Source: Clostridiales bacterium GWF2_38_85 (GTDB lineage: Bacteria > Bacillota > Clostridia > Oscillospirales > CAG-382). Taken from it: a stretch of 59,613 nucleotides of DNA. Of the stretch, positions 9,802 to 19,155 are shown one piece after another. A program made the translations under genes and the position numbers. Below the pieces are notes generated by a model. It was not told the DNA's origin. It made no database searches and saw only the letters and a program-made list of their open reading frames with translations. The stretch is taken from NCBI GenBank assembly GCA_001797275.1, contig MGOY01000037.1:1-59613 (forward strand), in the 5' to 3' direction. The number at the start of each line of letters is the position of its first letter. Within the stretch, counting starts at the first letter, position 1.

Positions 9802-12384
9802 ATGCCGGCAAAGAAAAAAACCGTTGCCAAAAAGAAACCGGTCAAAAAGGTAAGCGGTTCAAATTCAAAATCAACTTCAAAAAAATATACTGCTGTCAAA
9901 ACACCTCCGAAGGAAAGACATTACGGGTATGGCAGAGCGATAGTGCCCTGGCTGCTCGGGCTTCTTGCAATATATATCGGACTTTGTTTTATTCCTGGTA
10001 ACATCGCCGGAACTGTCGGAAAATGGTTGTCGGGTATATTATATGGCTTGTTTGGAGCGGCTGCATTTGTTATACCGTTTTACATACTCAATATAGTGAT
10101 ATTCTGGAAAAAGGATTTTGAAAGCTTTTCAACTGTGCCAAAGGTATGGTTTTCACTTTTAAATCTTGTCTTCGTATCGGTGCTTGTACATATTTTAGTT
10201 ATTGATAAACCGTTGCTAACCGGGTTTAACGGATTTACAAATATGTATATACGAGACTTGTACAATAACGGTGCGGTATTTAAAAGCGGCGGCTTTATCG
10301 GTGGTATGCTTGGTGAGGTACTGCACATCGCTGTCGGCTATGTCGGAACAATGATAATCGCATGGTTTATTGCCGTTGTCGCAGGTGTATTTATGTTTGG
10401 ACTGACGCCGGGTGAACTTATTTCCCGCATTGTTTCACACACAAAAGAAAGACAAGCTTTAAGAACCGAGTATATAGCAAATAATAAGTACAAGGAGGAG
10501 CAGGTAAAGCCAAAATTAGATATTCCTGTAACTCCAATAAAACAAAAAGCAAAAGTATATGAAGATATAAGCGGTCAGCGTAATTTCGATATTCCCGCAA
10601 CCGACACTCATAAAAAAAATGAAACAGTTTTTCCTGCAGACGAAAAAAACAACGATCCGCCATGGATAGAAACACTGCCCAAGGATAAAATCAATTCGGA
10701 ACCGCCGATGAAGAATTCTAAGGGTGAGGTGCTTCTTGAGGAGATATTCGGAGCAGATAAAAATGAACCCACAGTGATTGAGATACCCAACAAATCAAAT
10801 GACGAAGGAGTACAGGTCGTTGCTGAGAAAGAAATTATAACCGATGCGAGATCTTCGGCAGCAACTGTAAAAGAAGAACCTCATAAGTTACCCTATGTTT
10901 TCCCGCCGTTATCATTGTTAAGGGTAAATCAAAATGGTGCAGGAACAACCCAGAACGAAATAAATTATACAGCTGAAAAGTTAGTTCGCGTGCTTGACAG
11001 CTTTGGCGTTCACACAAGAGTTATAAATACCACCTGCGGACCGACGGTAACTCGATATGAACTGCAACCCGACCAGGGTGTACGTTCAAGGTCGGTAACA
11101 AACCTTGCCGATGATATCGCTCTGCATCTTGCTGCGACCTCGGTACGTATCGAAAGCCCTATACCGGGCAAGTCAGCGATAGGCATCGAGATCCCCAACA
11201 AATCCAATTCACTGGTCTATCTGAGAGATTTGATTGATACAAAAATTTTCAGAGAAGCAAAGAGTAATCTGTTCTGCTGTCTTGGCATGGACGTTGCCGG
11301 CAACCCGGTCTATCTTGATATCGAAAAAATGCCACACCTTCTAATCGCAGGTGCTACAGGTATGGGTAAGTCGGTTTGTATCAATGCATTACTTATGTCA
11401 CTTTTATACAAATCCTCACCCGAGGATATCAGGTTGATTATGATCGACCCGAAAAAGGTTGAGTTGAATGTATATAATGGAATCCCGCATCTTCTTGTAC
11501 CTGTCGTAACCGACCCTAAAAAAGCGGCAGGCTCATTAAGCTGGGCAGTTACAGAGATGGAAAGGCGTTTCTCGCTGATCCAGGAGGTTGGAGTCCGCGA
11601 CATAACCGAATACAATAACGAAACAAAATACGATCTCGAAAAAGAGCATTTGCCTCAGATTGTCATTATCATAGATGAGCTTTCAGACCTTATGATGACA
11701 GCTCCCGACGATGTTGAAAACTCGATTTGCCGCCTTTGCCAGAAGTCAAGAGCTGCGGGAATGCATCTTGTAATCGGCACTCAAAGACCATCGGTTGACG
11801 TTATAACCGGGCTTATTAAGGCAAATATCCCATCAAGAATCGCATTCACTGTCGCATCTCAGGTTGACTCGCGTACCATTCTTGATATGGCGGGTGCGGA
11901 CAAGCTGCTCGGCAGAGGTGATATGCTCTATGCGCCTGTCAGCGTCATTAAACCCGTTCGTGTCCAGGGCTCATTTGTGGATTCAAAGGAAGTGCTTGCA
12001 GTTTGCGACTACATAAAGCAGGCAGCAGATGCAAAATACGACTCCAAGGTTATAGATGACATTGAAAAGGAAGCTGCTCTTTGCGGTGAAAAGCCATCAA
12101 AAAGAGCGAAGCTTGAATCTGCTGAAGGTGGAGTTGATGAATTATACAGTGATGAGATGGTATTCCCTGCAATCGAAGAAGCGATAGCAAGCCAAACCAT
12201 ATCGACCTCGTTGCTGCAACGCAGGCTGAAGCTTGGGTATTCGAGAGCAGCTAAAATAATCGATATCCTTGAGTCAAAAGGCTTTGTCAGTCGTTTTGAT
12301 CCAGCTACAAAAGGTCGTAAGATCATGATTACTGCCGAACAATTTGCAGAGCTGCGGATTAATAAAAAAGATGAAGACAATTAA
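9802..12384 (+). CDS. ftsK: DNA translocase FtsK/SpoIIIE
   Basis: 860-residue septal DNA pump. The Lys-rich N-terminus is followed by about four membrane helices (residues 45-210), a charged linker (210-370) and the RecA-like motor. Walker A is GATGMGKS near 516-523, Walker B is [10 protein letters not shown] near 620-629. A C-terminal winged-helix gamma domain ([18 protein letters not shown]) starts near 800 and would read KOPS/SRS polarity sequences. The ribosome binding site AAAGGAGG lies at 9787-9794. FtsK and SpoIIIE cannot be told apart from sequence alone. The nearby spoIIA operon and SpoIIQ-like gene make a role in forespore chromosome transport likely. Confidence 0.95.
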   Translation: MPAKKKTVAKKKPVKKVSGSNSKSTSKKYTAVKTPPKERHYGYGRAIVPWLLGLLAIYIGLCFIPGNIAGTVGKWLSGILYGLFGAAAFVIPFYILNIVIFWKKDFESFSTVPKVWFSLLNLVFVSVLVHILVIDKPLLTGFNGFTNMYIRDLYNNGAVFKSGGFIGGMLGEVLHIAVGYVGTMIIAWFIAVVAGVFMFGLTPGELISRIVSHTKERQALRTEYIANNKYKEEQVKPKLDIPVTPIKQKAKVYEDISGQRNFDIPATDTHKKNETVFPADEKNNDPPWIETLPKDKINSEPPMKNSKGEVLLEEIFGADKNEPTVIEIPNKSNDEGVQVVAEKEIITDARSSAATVKEEPHKLPYVFPPLSLLRVNQNGAGTTQNEINYTAEKLVRVLDSFGVHTRVINTTCGPTVTRYELQPDQGVRSRSVTNLADDIALHLAATSVRIESPIPGKSAIGIEIPNKSNSLVYLRDLIDTKIFREAKSNLFCCLGMDVAGNPVYLDIEKMPHLLIAGATGMGKSVCINALLMSLLYKSSPEDIRLIMIDPKKVELNVYNGIPHLLVPVVTDPKKAAGSLSWAVTEMERRFSLIQEVGVRDITEYNNETKYDLEKEHLPQIVIIIDELSDLMMTAPDDVENSICRLCQKSRAAGMHLVIGTQRPSVDVITGLIKANIPSRIAFTVASQVDSRTILDMAGADKLLGRGDMLYAPVSVIKPVRVQGSFVDSKEVLAVCDYIKQAADAKYDSKVIDDIEKEAALCGEKPSKRAKLESAEGGVDELYSDEMVFPAIEEAIASQTISTSLLQRRLKLGYSRAAKIIDILESKGFVSRFDPATKGRKIMITAEQFAELRINKKDEDN

Positions 12385-12410
12385 AAAAATTTATAAGTTT
12401 GAGGTTTTGT

Positions 12411-13811
12411 ATGATAAACACAGAAAAAACAATGGACAAAATCGTCGCCTTCAGCAAAAACAGAGGCTTTGTATTTAGCGGCTCCGAGATATATGGTGGT
12501 CTTGCAAACACATGGGACTATGGTCCGCTTGGTGTCGAGCTTAAAAACAATGTAAAAAAAGCATGGTGGAAGAAGTTCGTTCAGGAGATGCCATACAATG
12601 TCGGACTTGACAGCGCAATCCTGATGAATACACAGGTTTGGATAGCATCCGGACATGTTGCCAACTTCAACGATCCGCTTATCGACTGCAAGGCTTGTAA
12701 GCTTCGTTACCGTGCAGATCAGCTTATTGATGCCTGGAACAAGGAAAACGGCATTGAAATGCAGTGTGACGGTATGTCAAACGATACATTATCCCAATAT
12801 ATCCTCGACCATAATATAAAGTGCGAATGTGGCAAGAGCGAATTTACCACGATCCGTAAGTTTAATATGATGTTCAAAACACATCAGGGTGTTACTGAGG
12901 ATTCAGCCACAGAGGTTTACCTTCGCCCCGAAACAGCTCAGGGTATTTTCGTTAACTTCAAAAATATCCAGAGAACCTCAAGAAAAAAGGTTCCGTTCGG
13001 TGTTGCGCAGATAGGTAAATCCTTCAGAAACGAAATCACACCCGGCAACTTTACCTTCAGAACCCGTGAGTTTGAGCAGATGGAGCTTGAGTTCTTCTGC
13101 AAGCCCGATACAGACCTTGAGTGGTTTGAATTCTGGAAGGATTACTGCGAAAAATTTCTGCTTAATCTCGGCATGAGAAAAGAATCTCTCAAACGCCGCG
13201 ACCACAAGCCAGAGGAGCTGTCGCATTACAGCAAGGGTACGACCGACTTAGAGTTCCTGTTCCCGTTCGGCTGGGGCGAGCTTTGGGGTATCGCTGACAG
13301 AACTGACTTTGACCTTATCGCACACCAGAAGCAGAGCGGTGAGGATATGAATTACTTCGATCCTGACACAAATACAAAATATGTGCCATATGTTGTTGAG
13401 CCTTCACTCGGTGCAGACCGTGTAACGCTTGCACTGCTTATCGACGCATACGATGAAGAGAAGTTGATTGGTGATGACGGCAAGGAGGATATGAGAACCG
13501 TACTTCGTATCCATCCAGCTCTTGCACCTTTCAAGGCTGCGGTTTTCCCGCTTTCGAAAAAGCTTAGTAAACAGACAGAAAAGGTTCGCCTTGAGCTTTC
13601 GAAATCCTTTATGGTTGATTACGATGAAGCAGGCTCAATCGGTAAACGTTACCGCAGACAGGACGAAATTGGTACTCCATTCTGCATAACATATGACTTT
13701 GATTCCGAGACTGACGGTTGTGTAACAGTCCGAGACCGTGATACAATGCAACAAGTCCGTATACCAATCGCAGACCTCTCGGCATATATAAACGAAAGAA
13801 TAGCATTTTAG
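12411..13811 (+). CDS. glyS: Glycyl-tRNA synthetase (alpha2 type)
   Basis: Class II synthetase of 466 residues in a single chain, so the homodimeric type rather than the bacterial GlyQ/GlyS heterotetramer. Motif 2 lies in [20 protein letters not shown], and motif 3 in the [13 protein letters not shown] region. The C-terminal anticodon-binding domain begins near [18 protein letters not shown] Cys-rich insertion ([12 protein letters not shown], later CECGKSEF) is also present. ATG 12411 with GAGG at 12401-12404 is preferred over the TTG at 12399, which has no ribosome binding site. It starts 26 bp after ftsK and is probably co-transcribed. Confidence 0.96.
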   Translation: MINTEKTMDKIVAFSKNRGFVFSGSEIYGGLANTWDYGPLGVELKNNVKKAWWKKFVQEMPYNVGLDSAILMNTQVWIASGHVANFNDPLIDCKACKLRYRADQLIDAWNKENGIEMQCDGMSNDTLSQYILDHNIKCECGKSEFTTIRKFNMMFKTHQGVTEDSATEVYLRPETAQGIFVNFKNIQRTSRKKVPFGVAQIGKSFRNEITPGNFTFRTREFEQMELEFFCKPDTDLEWFEFWKDYCEKFLLNLGMRKESLKRRDHKPEELSHYSKGTTDLEFLFPFGWGELWGIADRTDFDLIAHQKQSGEDMNYFDPDTNTKYVPYVVEPSLGADRVTLALLIDAYDEEKLIGDDGKEDMRTVLRIHPALAPFKAAVFPLSKKLSKQTEKVRLELSKSFMVDYDEAGSIGKRYRRQDEIGTPFCITYDFDSETDGCVTVRDRDTMQQVRIPIADLSAYINERIAF

Positions 13812-13817
13812 GTAAAA

Positions 13818-13852
13818 ATATACCCGCAAGTCAATACAACTTGCGGGTATAT
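13818..13852. terminator. Bidirectional terminator between glyS and the AraC-GNAT gene
   Basis: A perfect 14-bp stem (ATATACCCGCAAGT / ACTTGCGGGTATAT, loop CAATACA). In the minus-strand sense it is followed by a T-rich run (TTTTTACC). It serves the convergent genes on both sides. Confidence 0.85.
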
Positions 13853-13863
13853 GAATTTATACG

Positions 13864-14658
13864 TTATATATTCATCATTAAATATACTAATTGATCGGAT
13901 TCAAATACTTTACTAAATCCCAAAGATATATATTTTTTTATGACAACTTCATTATCGATACGAGCCTGAATCATTAAAGTATCAATATTGAATTCTCTTG
14001 CTATTTCAATGGTATTTTGAAGCAATTTTCTTGCTAAACCATTACCTTGATAATCAGGGTGTATAACAAAGTCTCCTAAATTAGAAAATATTGAATATTC
14101 ATTATATCTCCCCAACCCGAGTGTGCCAACAACTTTGCCATTTACTTCTGCAACTACATGAAATCCTGTCTTTTTTTCATATCCATCAAGATCGTGTTGA
14201 ATACGTTCCTTTATTTCTTGTGGAGTATTTCTTGAAAATACATTTTCCCACATATCACTTATATCATTCATGTTGATAAGTCTAATTATTACATTGATAT
14301 TTTCCATGTTTATTTCACTCCTTATATAATTTTTCGATCGTAATTCATGCTTACAATAATCTTTAGGATTGCAACCCAAAACACTATAGAATGCATTTGT
14401 AAAACCTGCATGAGTATCAAAACCATATGATAATGCACATTCTAATATGTTTTTATGATTTAAAATCTCATTAGAGGCTTCTTTAATTTTTTCATTACGA
14501 ATAAATTGCATAACGGTACAATCCATTACTTTATAAAATTCTCTTGAAAAATGATAAACTGAATAACCCACATGATTTGCAATATCTTCAATTGTAAGCT
14601 GTGCTTTTAAGTTTTCGCGAATAAACTCAACCGCACAAATAATGCTTTCATTGTTCAT
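13864..14658 (-). CDS. AraC-type regulator fused to GNAT acetyltransferase
   Basis: 264 residues. Residues 5-105 form an AraC/XylS double helix-turn-helix (LTIEDIANHVGYSVYHFSRE, then ECALSYGFDTHAGFTNAFYS and the NPKDYC end motif). Residues 118-264 form a GNAT domain with the acetyl-CoA loop HPDYQGNGLARKLL near 210. The start ATG 14658 is followed on the plus strand by TTCTCCT, i.e. AGGAGAA upstream. Known relatives pair DNA binding with small-molecule acetylation. The effector and target are unknown. It is transcribed away from glyS, and a terminator separates it from the methyltransferase gene upstream. Confidence 0.8.
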   Translation of the reverse strand: MNNESIICAVEFIRENLKAQLTIEDIANHVGYSVYHFSREFYKVMDCTVMQFIRNEKIKEASNEILNHKNILECALSYGFDTHAGFTNAFYSVLGCNPKDYCKHELRSKNYIRSEINMENINVIIRLINMNDISDMWENVFSRNTPQEIKERIQHDLDGYEKKTGFHVVAEVNGKVVGTLGLGRYNEYSIFSNLGDFVIHPDYQGNGLARKLLQNTIEIAREFNIDTLMIQARIDNEVVIKKYISLGFSKVFESDQLVYLMMNI

Positions 14659-14758
14659 TTTTTTCTCCTAAATCCAGCTGGTGATTTATTATACCATACA
14701 TTAATAAAGTTTTCTTATTCTAAATTGCTATATTGACATTTAATAGTCAAGATATAAC

Positions 14759-14784
14759 AAAAGCACATCGCATTTATGATGTGC
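14759..14784 (-). terminator. Terminator after the minus-strand methyltransferase gene
   Basis: Stem GCACATC/GATGTGC (14763-14769 and 14778-14784). In the minus sense TTTTG follows. It lies 13-38 bases past the methyltransferase stop. Confidence 0.6.
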
Positions 14785-14796
14785 CTTTCATCGCAT

Positions 14797-15450
14797 TTAT
14801 AATTTATTTGCAACTATTATACTTGTACTATCCCATTCTTTCACTACTTTCACATCTGAAAATCCGGCAGATTTAAGCAGCTTCATTTGCGTTTCAACAG
14901 TAAAGGGTGTGTCGTAATGGTAAAAGCCGTTCGTGATTTCTTGCTCCATACGCAGTTTTTCGTTCTCTGCGATATATAACAACTGTTCATTTATTGTCTT
15001 GCAGGTATAGTCGCCCTCTATATATATGCCGTGAGGCTTCAGAGCGTTGTATATCTTTTTATACAATGATATTTTCGTGCTTTCATCGAAATGGTGCAAA
15101 GAGTATGTAGACAAAGCATAATCAAAGCAATCTTTACTAAAGTTAATATCAAAATATGAGCCGCAGATTAGATTCAATTTCTCGCCTGCGTATTTTTGTT
15201 TCAATACATTCAGCATCTCTTGAGACAAGTCTATCCCAGTGACTTTTATATTGGGGTACTTTTTAAACAACCTCTCAAGCTCCAAGCCTGTCCCACAGCC
15301 TAAATCAAGCAATGAAAACATATCGGAGGAACAATCCAAATACTTTGTTACCTCTTCATAAAATTCATCAAGCTGCAGGTCAACAAGCATATGATGGTCA
15401 TATGTATCTGCTCTTTTATCGAAAAATTCATCCATTTTCTCAAGTTTCAT
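14797..15450 (-). CDS. Class I SAM-dependent methyltransferase
   Basis: 217 residues. The SAM-binding motif I is LLDLGCGTG (residues 47-55), followed by acidic GIDLSQEML and the post-II region ALSTYSLHHFDE. It belongs to the broad UbiE/Tam-like group; the substrate cannot be read from sequence. Its start overlaps the 3' end of the kinase gene by 11 bp, so the two are co-translated. It is not an Erm-type rRNA methylase, as no NPPY-like motif is seen. It lies in the four-gene minus-strand island. Confidence 0.85.
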   Translation of the reverse strand: MKLEKMDEFFDKRADTYDHHMLVDLQLDEFYEEVTKYLDCSSDMFSLLDLGCGTGLELERLFKKYPNIKVTGIDLSQEMLNVLKQKYAGEKLNLICGSYFDINFSKDCFDYALSTYSLHHFDESTKISLYKKIYNALKPHGIYIEGDYTCKTINEQLLYIAENEKLRMEQEITNGFYHYDTPFTVETQMKLLKSAGFSDVKVVKEWDSTSIIVANKL

Positions 15451-15979
15451 TTTTATTACTCCTTGTTTTATTTATTATCCATTCATCAGCAAATTCTGCT
15501 GTTTGTTCTGCTGAGATATTTGTTGTATCAAGCAAATTAATTTTTGGACTTGTTTTATCGGCATTTTCCTTCAACCAGTTGTTGAATTCAAGTGAACTAT
15601 TAATCCAGTGTTCATCTGTTACACCTCTACCCTCACGCATTCGTTTTTCAAGTGTGTTATTATCACAAACTACTGAGAGATAATGAACATCCGAAAATAG
15701 TTGTCTTTCGGATTGAGCTTCAAATTGTTTGGGAACAGCACAACCGCATAAGACTACAGGCTTTCCAATTTGCGATATGCAAGCACAAATTCTCATCCAA
15801 GCGCGTCTGAACTCACAATAGTCATCCTCAGGTGTATTGTAATAGTTATTCCAGAGAATATCGCTTTCCATAACTATGTAATCCTTTTCGTTTTCAAAAA
15901 GAATTCTGCACATTGTTGTCTTGCCGACGCATGAAGCACCGGTTATAATAAATAAAGGTTGTTTGTTAATAGGTGTCAT
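15440..15979 (-). CDS. P-loop AAA/nucleoside-kinase-like protein
   Basis: 179 residues. Walker A is GASCVGKTT (residues 14-22). ESDILW follows near 39, where related small-molecule kinases bind the phosphoacceptor. RMREGRGV near 112 resembles a LID arginine region. Relatives include chloramphenicol-phosphotransferase-like and nucleoside-kinase-like proteins. The substrate is unknown. Six bases separate its start from the upstream GNAT gene, and it overlaps the methyltransferase gene downstream, so the three form one operon. Confidence 0.7.
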   Translation of the reverse strand: MTPINKQPLFIITGASCVGKTTMCRILFENEKDYIVMESDILWNNYYNTPEDDYCEFRRAWMRICACISQIGKPVVLCGCAVPKQFEAQSERQLFSDVHYLSVVCDNNTLEKRMREGRGVTDEHWINSSLEFNNWLKENADKTSPKINLLDTTNISAEQTAEFADEWIINKTRSNKNET

Positions 15980-15985
15980 ATAGTA

Positions 15986-16867
15986 TTACCACTCCTTATT
16001 CCATATCTCGCGGTTACAAATTGTTTCAAATCCTATTGCGGTATAAAACTCAGGTACACCGCCAAAGCAGTATTTTGCACCGAGAGATTTTGTCTTTTTC
16101 ATAGCCTCAGTCAGTGCAACTGTTGCAAGTCCAAGTCTGCGATACTCCGGAACGGTGCAAAGCGGTTCAAGATAAGCATATTTGTTTCTTTCGTCAAACC
16201 ACATACCTGCGAAGCATGCGTAATCTCCGTTCGGAGCTTTTATTATTGTTGTCAGGTCGTGTCTGAAGTTCGGCCCACTCTGCATTAAAAGTCGGCTGTC
16301 GATATTATCATTAGGAGTATCGCCATGGCCAAAACCTTTCCATACACATGCATGGATTTTCGCAATATCGTTTTCACCCTCAAGTGGAATTATTGAGAAA
16401 CCAACGGGTAATTTTATATCTAAAAATGGTTTTTCATACTTAAATATCCTCACTGGTTCAGTGTAAGTTAATTTATAACCGTTGTTTTTGAGCAGATTCT
16501 GCTTTTCTGTTTCGGAATCGACGATAAATACATTAAGTTGTCTTTTGCCATCCTTAATTTTGAACAATTCATTTTCAGAATATGCAAGAATCTCCGGCAG
16601 CAAAAATTCATAACCACTTTTTGTACTTAGATAGCATTCACCTATATTCATCTCATAACAGGCAATTGCGACAAGCTCATCACCATCTTCCAAGAGACCA
16701 AAACGATGAGTCAACTTGCTGTTGAAATAGGGATGAGTATGAGCATATTCAAAATATTGAGGTAAAAGGTAGCTGTTAAGGTTCTCGTATGTATATACTT
16801 CAGTTAGAAATTTATGTACCTTTGTGAAATCGGAAAGCATTTTATATCTGCGTTGTGTTATTTTCAT
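15986..16867 (-). CDS. GNAT family N-acetyltransferase
   Basis: 293 residues with two GNAT-like halves. The C-terminal half (about 160-293) holds the canonical acetyl-CoA loop: LEPLCTVPEYRRLGLATVAL near 232-251, then the closing YTAIGFETI. The N-terminal half is degenerate, as in other two-domain GNATs. The start ATG 16867 follows TAAGGAGA in the minus sense. It is the first gene of the island operon and lies directly behind a strong terminator hairpin in its own leader. The substrate is unknown; an antibiotic-modifying role is possible but only inferred. Confidence 0.75.
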   Translation of the reverse strand: MKITQRRYKMLSDFTKVHKFLTEVYTYENLNSYLLPQYFEYAHTHPYFNSKLTHRFGLLEDGDELVAIACYEMNIGECYLSTKSGYEFLLPEILAYSENELFKIKDGKRQLNVFIVDSETEKQNLLKNNGYKLTYTEPVRIFKYEKPFLDIKLPVGFSIIPLEGENDIAKIHACVWKGFGHGDTPNDNIDSRLLMQSGPNFRHDLTTIIKAPNGDYACFAGMWFDERNKYAYLEPLCTVPEYRRLGLATVALTEAMKKTKSLGAKYCFGGVPEFYTAIGFETICNREIWNKEW

Positions 16868-16883
16868 AAATATAATTCTCCTT

Positions 16884-17090
16884 ATAATAAAAAATCTCTG
16901 TTAATTTTTGTTGCAAAACAAAAATTAACAGAGCATAATAAGGCTATAAATATCCCTTGAGTTGAAAAGGGTATATTTCGGCACTCTATAATCTGAATTT
17001 CTGCAACAAACACAAACCTGTAAATAACAGGTTAGATTAATTAACTGAAAGACAAATTACAGAAGCATTTTTTCACCACTTTCTCAGCTT
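16884..17090 (-). promoter_or_regulatory. Putative transcription-attenuating leader of the GNAT operon
   Basis: A leader of about 220 bases separates the promoter from the GNAT start. It contains a 3-codon open frame (ATG CTT CTG TAA, minus strand, 17068 to 17057) behind a GTGGTG purine stretch. A 7-bp hairpin AACCTGT/ACAGGTT lies near 17017-17035. The segment 16984-17004 resembles the terminator's 3' arm and could form an antiterminator. A perfect 17-bp terminator stem with six Ts follows, then the ribosome binding site. This layout matches ribosome-mediated attenuators of antibiotic-response genes. No known riboswitch class is recognised. Confidence 0.55.
16888..16933 (-). terminator. Leader terminator hairpin of the GNAT operon
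   Basis: Arms at 16896-16912 and 16917-16933 are perfectly complementary over 17 bp around GCAA. In the minus sense ATTTTTTATT follows. It ends only about 8 bases before the ribosome binding site of the GNAT gene, so it would stop the operon's own transcription. Confidence 0.85.
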
Positions 17091-17096
17091 TTACTT

Positions 17097-17125
17097 AATA
17101 TAACATAAATATTTATAAAAATCAA
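17097..17125 (-). promoter_or_regulatory. Sigma-A promoter of the GNAT operon leader
   Basis: Minus-strand TTGATT (17125-17120), 17-base spacer, TATATT (17102-17097). Confidence 0.55.
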
Positions 17126-17142
17126 TCATTTTATAAAAGAAA

Positions 17143-17178
17143 AACGCATTTCTTTGGGTTTTTCGAAAGAAATGCGTT
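17143..17178 (-). terminator. Terminator of the SpoIIQ-like gene
   Basis: Stem of 12 bp (AACGCATTTCTT / AAGAAATGCGTT). In the minus sense it is followed by TTTTTCTTTT. It lies just past the stop of the M23 gene. Confidence 0.85.
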
Positions 17179-17193
17179 AAAACATTGATTATT

Positions 17194-17847
17194 CTATTCC
17201 AGGCTCTCGAGTTCTTTTGCCGGATCAATTGTATTGCCGTCTAGCTTAAGCTCAAAATGCAGATGCGGTTCATCAGATGATTCAATTAATGCGGTTTTGC
17301 CGACTTTGCCGATGACATCACCGGCCAACACTTCATCGCCGACTTTTATGACTTTGGCTGTATCGTCATCGAGATTCATATAATAGCTTTTCAAGCCATA
17401 ATCATGTGCGACAACAACTGTCATACCCATAAGCGGTGTATCGGTTACGCTCTCGATAATGCCATCGGCATATGCAAGAACTTCGCTGCCGAGAGCTGCT
17501 GCAATATCAATGCCTGTGTGTGTGCGGTAATCCTGCATTGTATGCGAGAAGACAAGCGCATCGGGGCTGTAGACTTTAACAATATTGCCGTTTATGGGGC
17601 GAACATATTTAGGCCTTTGCACCTCCGGTTCTGATACAGTCGGATCGACATCACTCGGAGTGTTGTCAACAGGTTCGGTGTCTGAGTTTTCAATTATTGG
17701 GAAGCTGACCTCCGGCAAACTGAAATCAATGTCATCACCCTGGTATTCATAGACCAAGGAAATTATGCCGACTGTCATCACGGTCGCCAGACATAATGCC
17801 ATTACAATGTAAAGTCCCGCGCTATAAGCTTTTTTACTGTTTTTCAT
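17194..17847 (-). CDS. spoIIQ: M23/LytM-domain membrane protein, SpoIIQ-like
   Basis: 217 residues. A short cytoplasmic N-terminus and one membrane helix (about 11-33) are followed by an acidic, Pro-rich linker (40-78) and a LytM domain. The zinc ligands look intact: H110 and D114 in HTGID, and HLH at 195-197. Clostridial SpoIIQ keeps these residues, whereas the Bacillus subtilis protein lacks one. SpoIIQ is made in the forespore, binds SpoIIIAH across the engulfment septum and helps form the feeding channel. A matching sigma-F-type promoter sits upstream, which supports this over a general cell-wall peptidase. Confidence 0.75.
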   Translation of the reverse strand: MKNSKKAYSAGLYIVMALCLATVMTVGIISLVYEYQGDDIDFSLPEVSFPIIENSDTEPVDNTPSDVDPTVSEPEVQRPKYVRPINGNIVKVYSPDALVFSHTMQDYRTHTGIDIAAALGSEVLAYADGIIESVTDTPLMGMTVVVAHDYGLKSYYMNLDDDTAKVIKVGDEVLAGDVIGKVGKTALIESSDEPHLHFELKLDGNTIDPAKELESLE

Positions 17848-17902
17848 ATTTAAAGTGTTCCTTTCTTATCTGCGGTATAAAAATAATTTCATTTGTGTAT
17901 CT

Positions 17903-17932
17903 TATTCTTGCCTTTATTAATAAAAGATATAC
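17903..17932 (-). promoter_or_regulatory. Sigma-F/sigma-G-type promoter of the SpoIIQ-like gene
   Basis: Minus-strand GTATA (17932-17928), 15-base spacer, GGCAAGAATA (17912-17903). The second box fits the forespore -10 consensus GGnnAnAnTR at every fixed position. The expected transcript start lies about 50 bases before the ATG. Confidence 0.6.
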
Positions 17933-18053
17933 ACCGGATTTAATTGACAGATAAAAAAGCTTATTATATAATCAATATGTAACAGCAATAAACAAATGTA
18001 TAAATTTAACTCAATATTTAAATTTAAATACAAATTCATTATAGGAAATAATC

Positions 18054-19094
18054 ATGGAACACAATTTATCAGACATATTAAATTTCGAAAGCTGGCAGTT
18101 AAAACTGCAAAACGAAAAGGAACCTATTTTACTGTATGGTATGGGTGACGGTGCGGATAAGTTGCTGTCTGTATTAGAGTCAATCGGAGTCAGTATCAAT
18201 GGAGTTTTTGCAAGTGACGGTTTCGTCAGAGGTCAGAGCTTCAGAGGAATGCCTGTCAGAACACTTGCGGAAGCAGAAGCGGAGTTTGGTAATTTTACGG
18301 CAGTTCAGGCATTTGCGTTGCATGGCAAAAACTGCGATATTCTGAGAAATTTCAAGCATAGACTTATTTCGCCAAATATATCGGTAAGCGGTAAAAGTAT
18401 CTGCGACAAAACATTTATCATAAAGAATATCGAGGCATTTGAATATGCTTATTCACGCCTTGCAGATGATGAGTCGAGAGCAGTAATGGAGAGTGTGCTT
18501 TCATATAATATCAGCGGAGATATATCTCATTTATTTGAAGTCTGTTCTGAAAAATATAGATTTGAGAAGCATTCGGATGTTCATATAGACATCGGTGCAT
18601 ATGACGGCGACACAGTAATTGAATTTGCCAAAGAAAACGATTCATACAGTGAGATAATCGCTGTTGAACCCGATGAGAAGAATTATAAAAAACTATCAGA
18701 AAACACATCAAATATCCGAGATGTCAACTGCATAAACGCTGCTGCATGGAGCGGAGATGGAACCGGCAGGTTAAGCCAGGGAAAGGGTAGAGGTTCAACA
18801 CTCGAAAACGAAGGTAACCCGATCAGGGTTATCAGTATCGACAATATAGCTAAAAGAAAGAAAGTCGGTAGCATCAAAATCGACAGCGAGGGCAGCGACA
18901 AGGAGGTGTTGTATGGTGCAGTAAATACCATATGCGGGCAGACACCGCAGCTTGCGGTTGCGGTGTACCACAGAGCTGAGGATATGTTTGCAATCCCACA
19001 ACTGTTATGGTATTACAACAATAAATATAAAATATACCTTCGCAAGATCGATTATGTGCCGCCCTGGGATATATTCTGTTATGCAAAGGTATAA
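18054..19094 (+). CDS. FkbM family methyltransferase
   Basis: 346 residues, soluble. Residues 20-110 form a Rossmann-like nucleotide- or sugar-binding module (PILLYGMGDGADKLL). The FkbM-type SAM domain starts near residue 175 (HIDIGAYDGDTVIEFA, then AVEPDEKNYKKL) and ends with SIKIDSEGSDKEVL and the closing strand. Family members O-methylate sugars or polyketides; the target here is unknown. It is monocistronic, starting at ATG 18054 with a weak AGGAAA site and ending at a strong terminator. Confidence 0.8.
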   Translation: MEHNLSDILNFESWQLKLQNEKEPILLYGMGDGADKLLSVLESIGVSINGVFASDGFVRGQSFRGMPVRTLAEAEAEFGNFTAVQAFALHGKNCDILRNFKHRLISPNISVSGKSICDKTFIIKNIEAFEYAYSRLADDESRAVMESVLSYNISGDISHLFEVCSEKYRFEKHSDVHIDIGAYDGDTVIEFAKENDSYSEIIAVEPDEKNYKKLSENTSNIRDVNCINAAAWSGDGTGRLSQGKGRGSTLENEGNPIRVISIDNIAKRKKVGSIKIDSEGSDKEVLYGAVNTICGQTPQLAVAVYHRAEDMFAIPQLLWYYNNKYKIYLRKIDYVPPWDIFCYAKV

Positions 19095-19095
19095 A

Positions 19096-19132
19096 GAAAA
19101 AATGCCACCGGGTTAACCGGTGGCATTTTTTA
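19096..19132. terminator. Bidirectional terminator
   Basis: AAAAAATGCCACCGG/CCGGTGGCATTTTTT around GTTAA. A-tract and T-tract flank both sides, so it serves the plus-strand FkbM gene and the convergent surface-protein gene. Confidence 0.92.
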
Positions 19133-19155
19133 TAGGAGATATTTTACTATAATTA

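Noticed and set aside
12385-12410. T-box ahead of glyS or valS
   Set aside because: The gaps before these genes are 26 and about 20 bases, far too short for a T-box leader.
14797-15450. Erm-type 23S rRNA methyltransferase
   Set aside because: Motif I is present, but the N-[IL]-PY-type motif of N6-adenine methylases is absent; it fits the general UbiE/Tam-like class.
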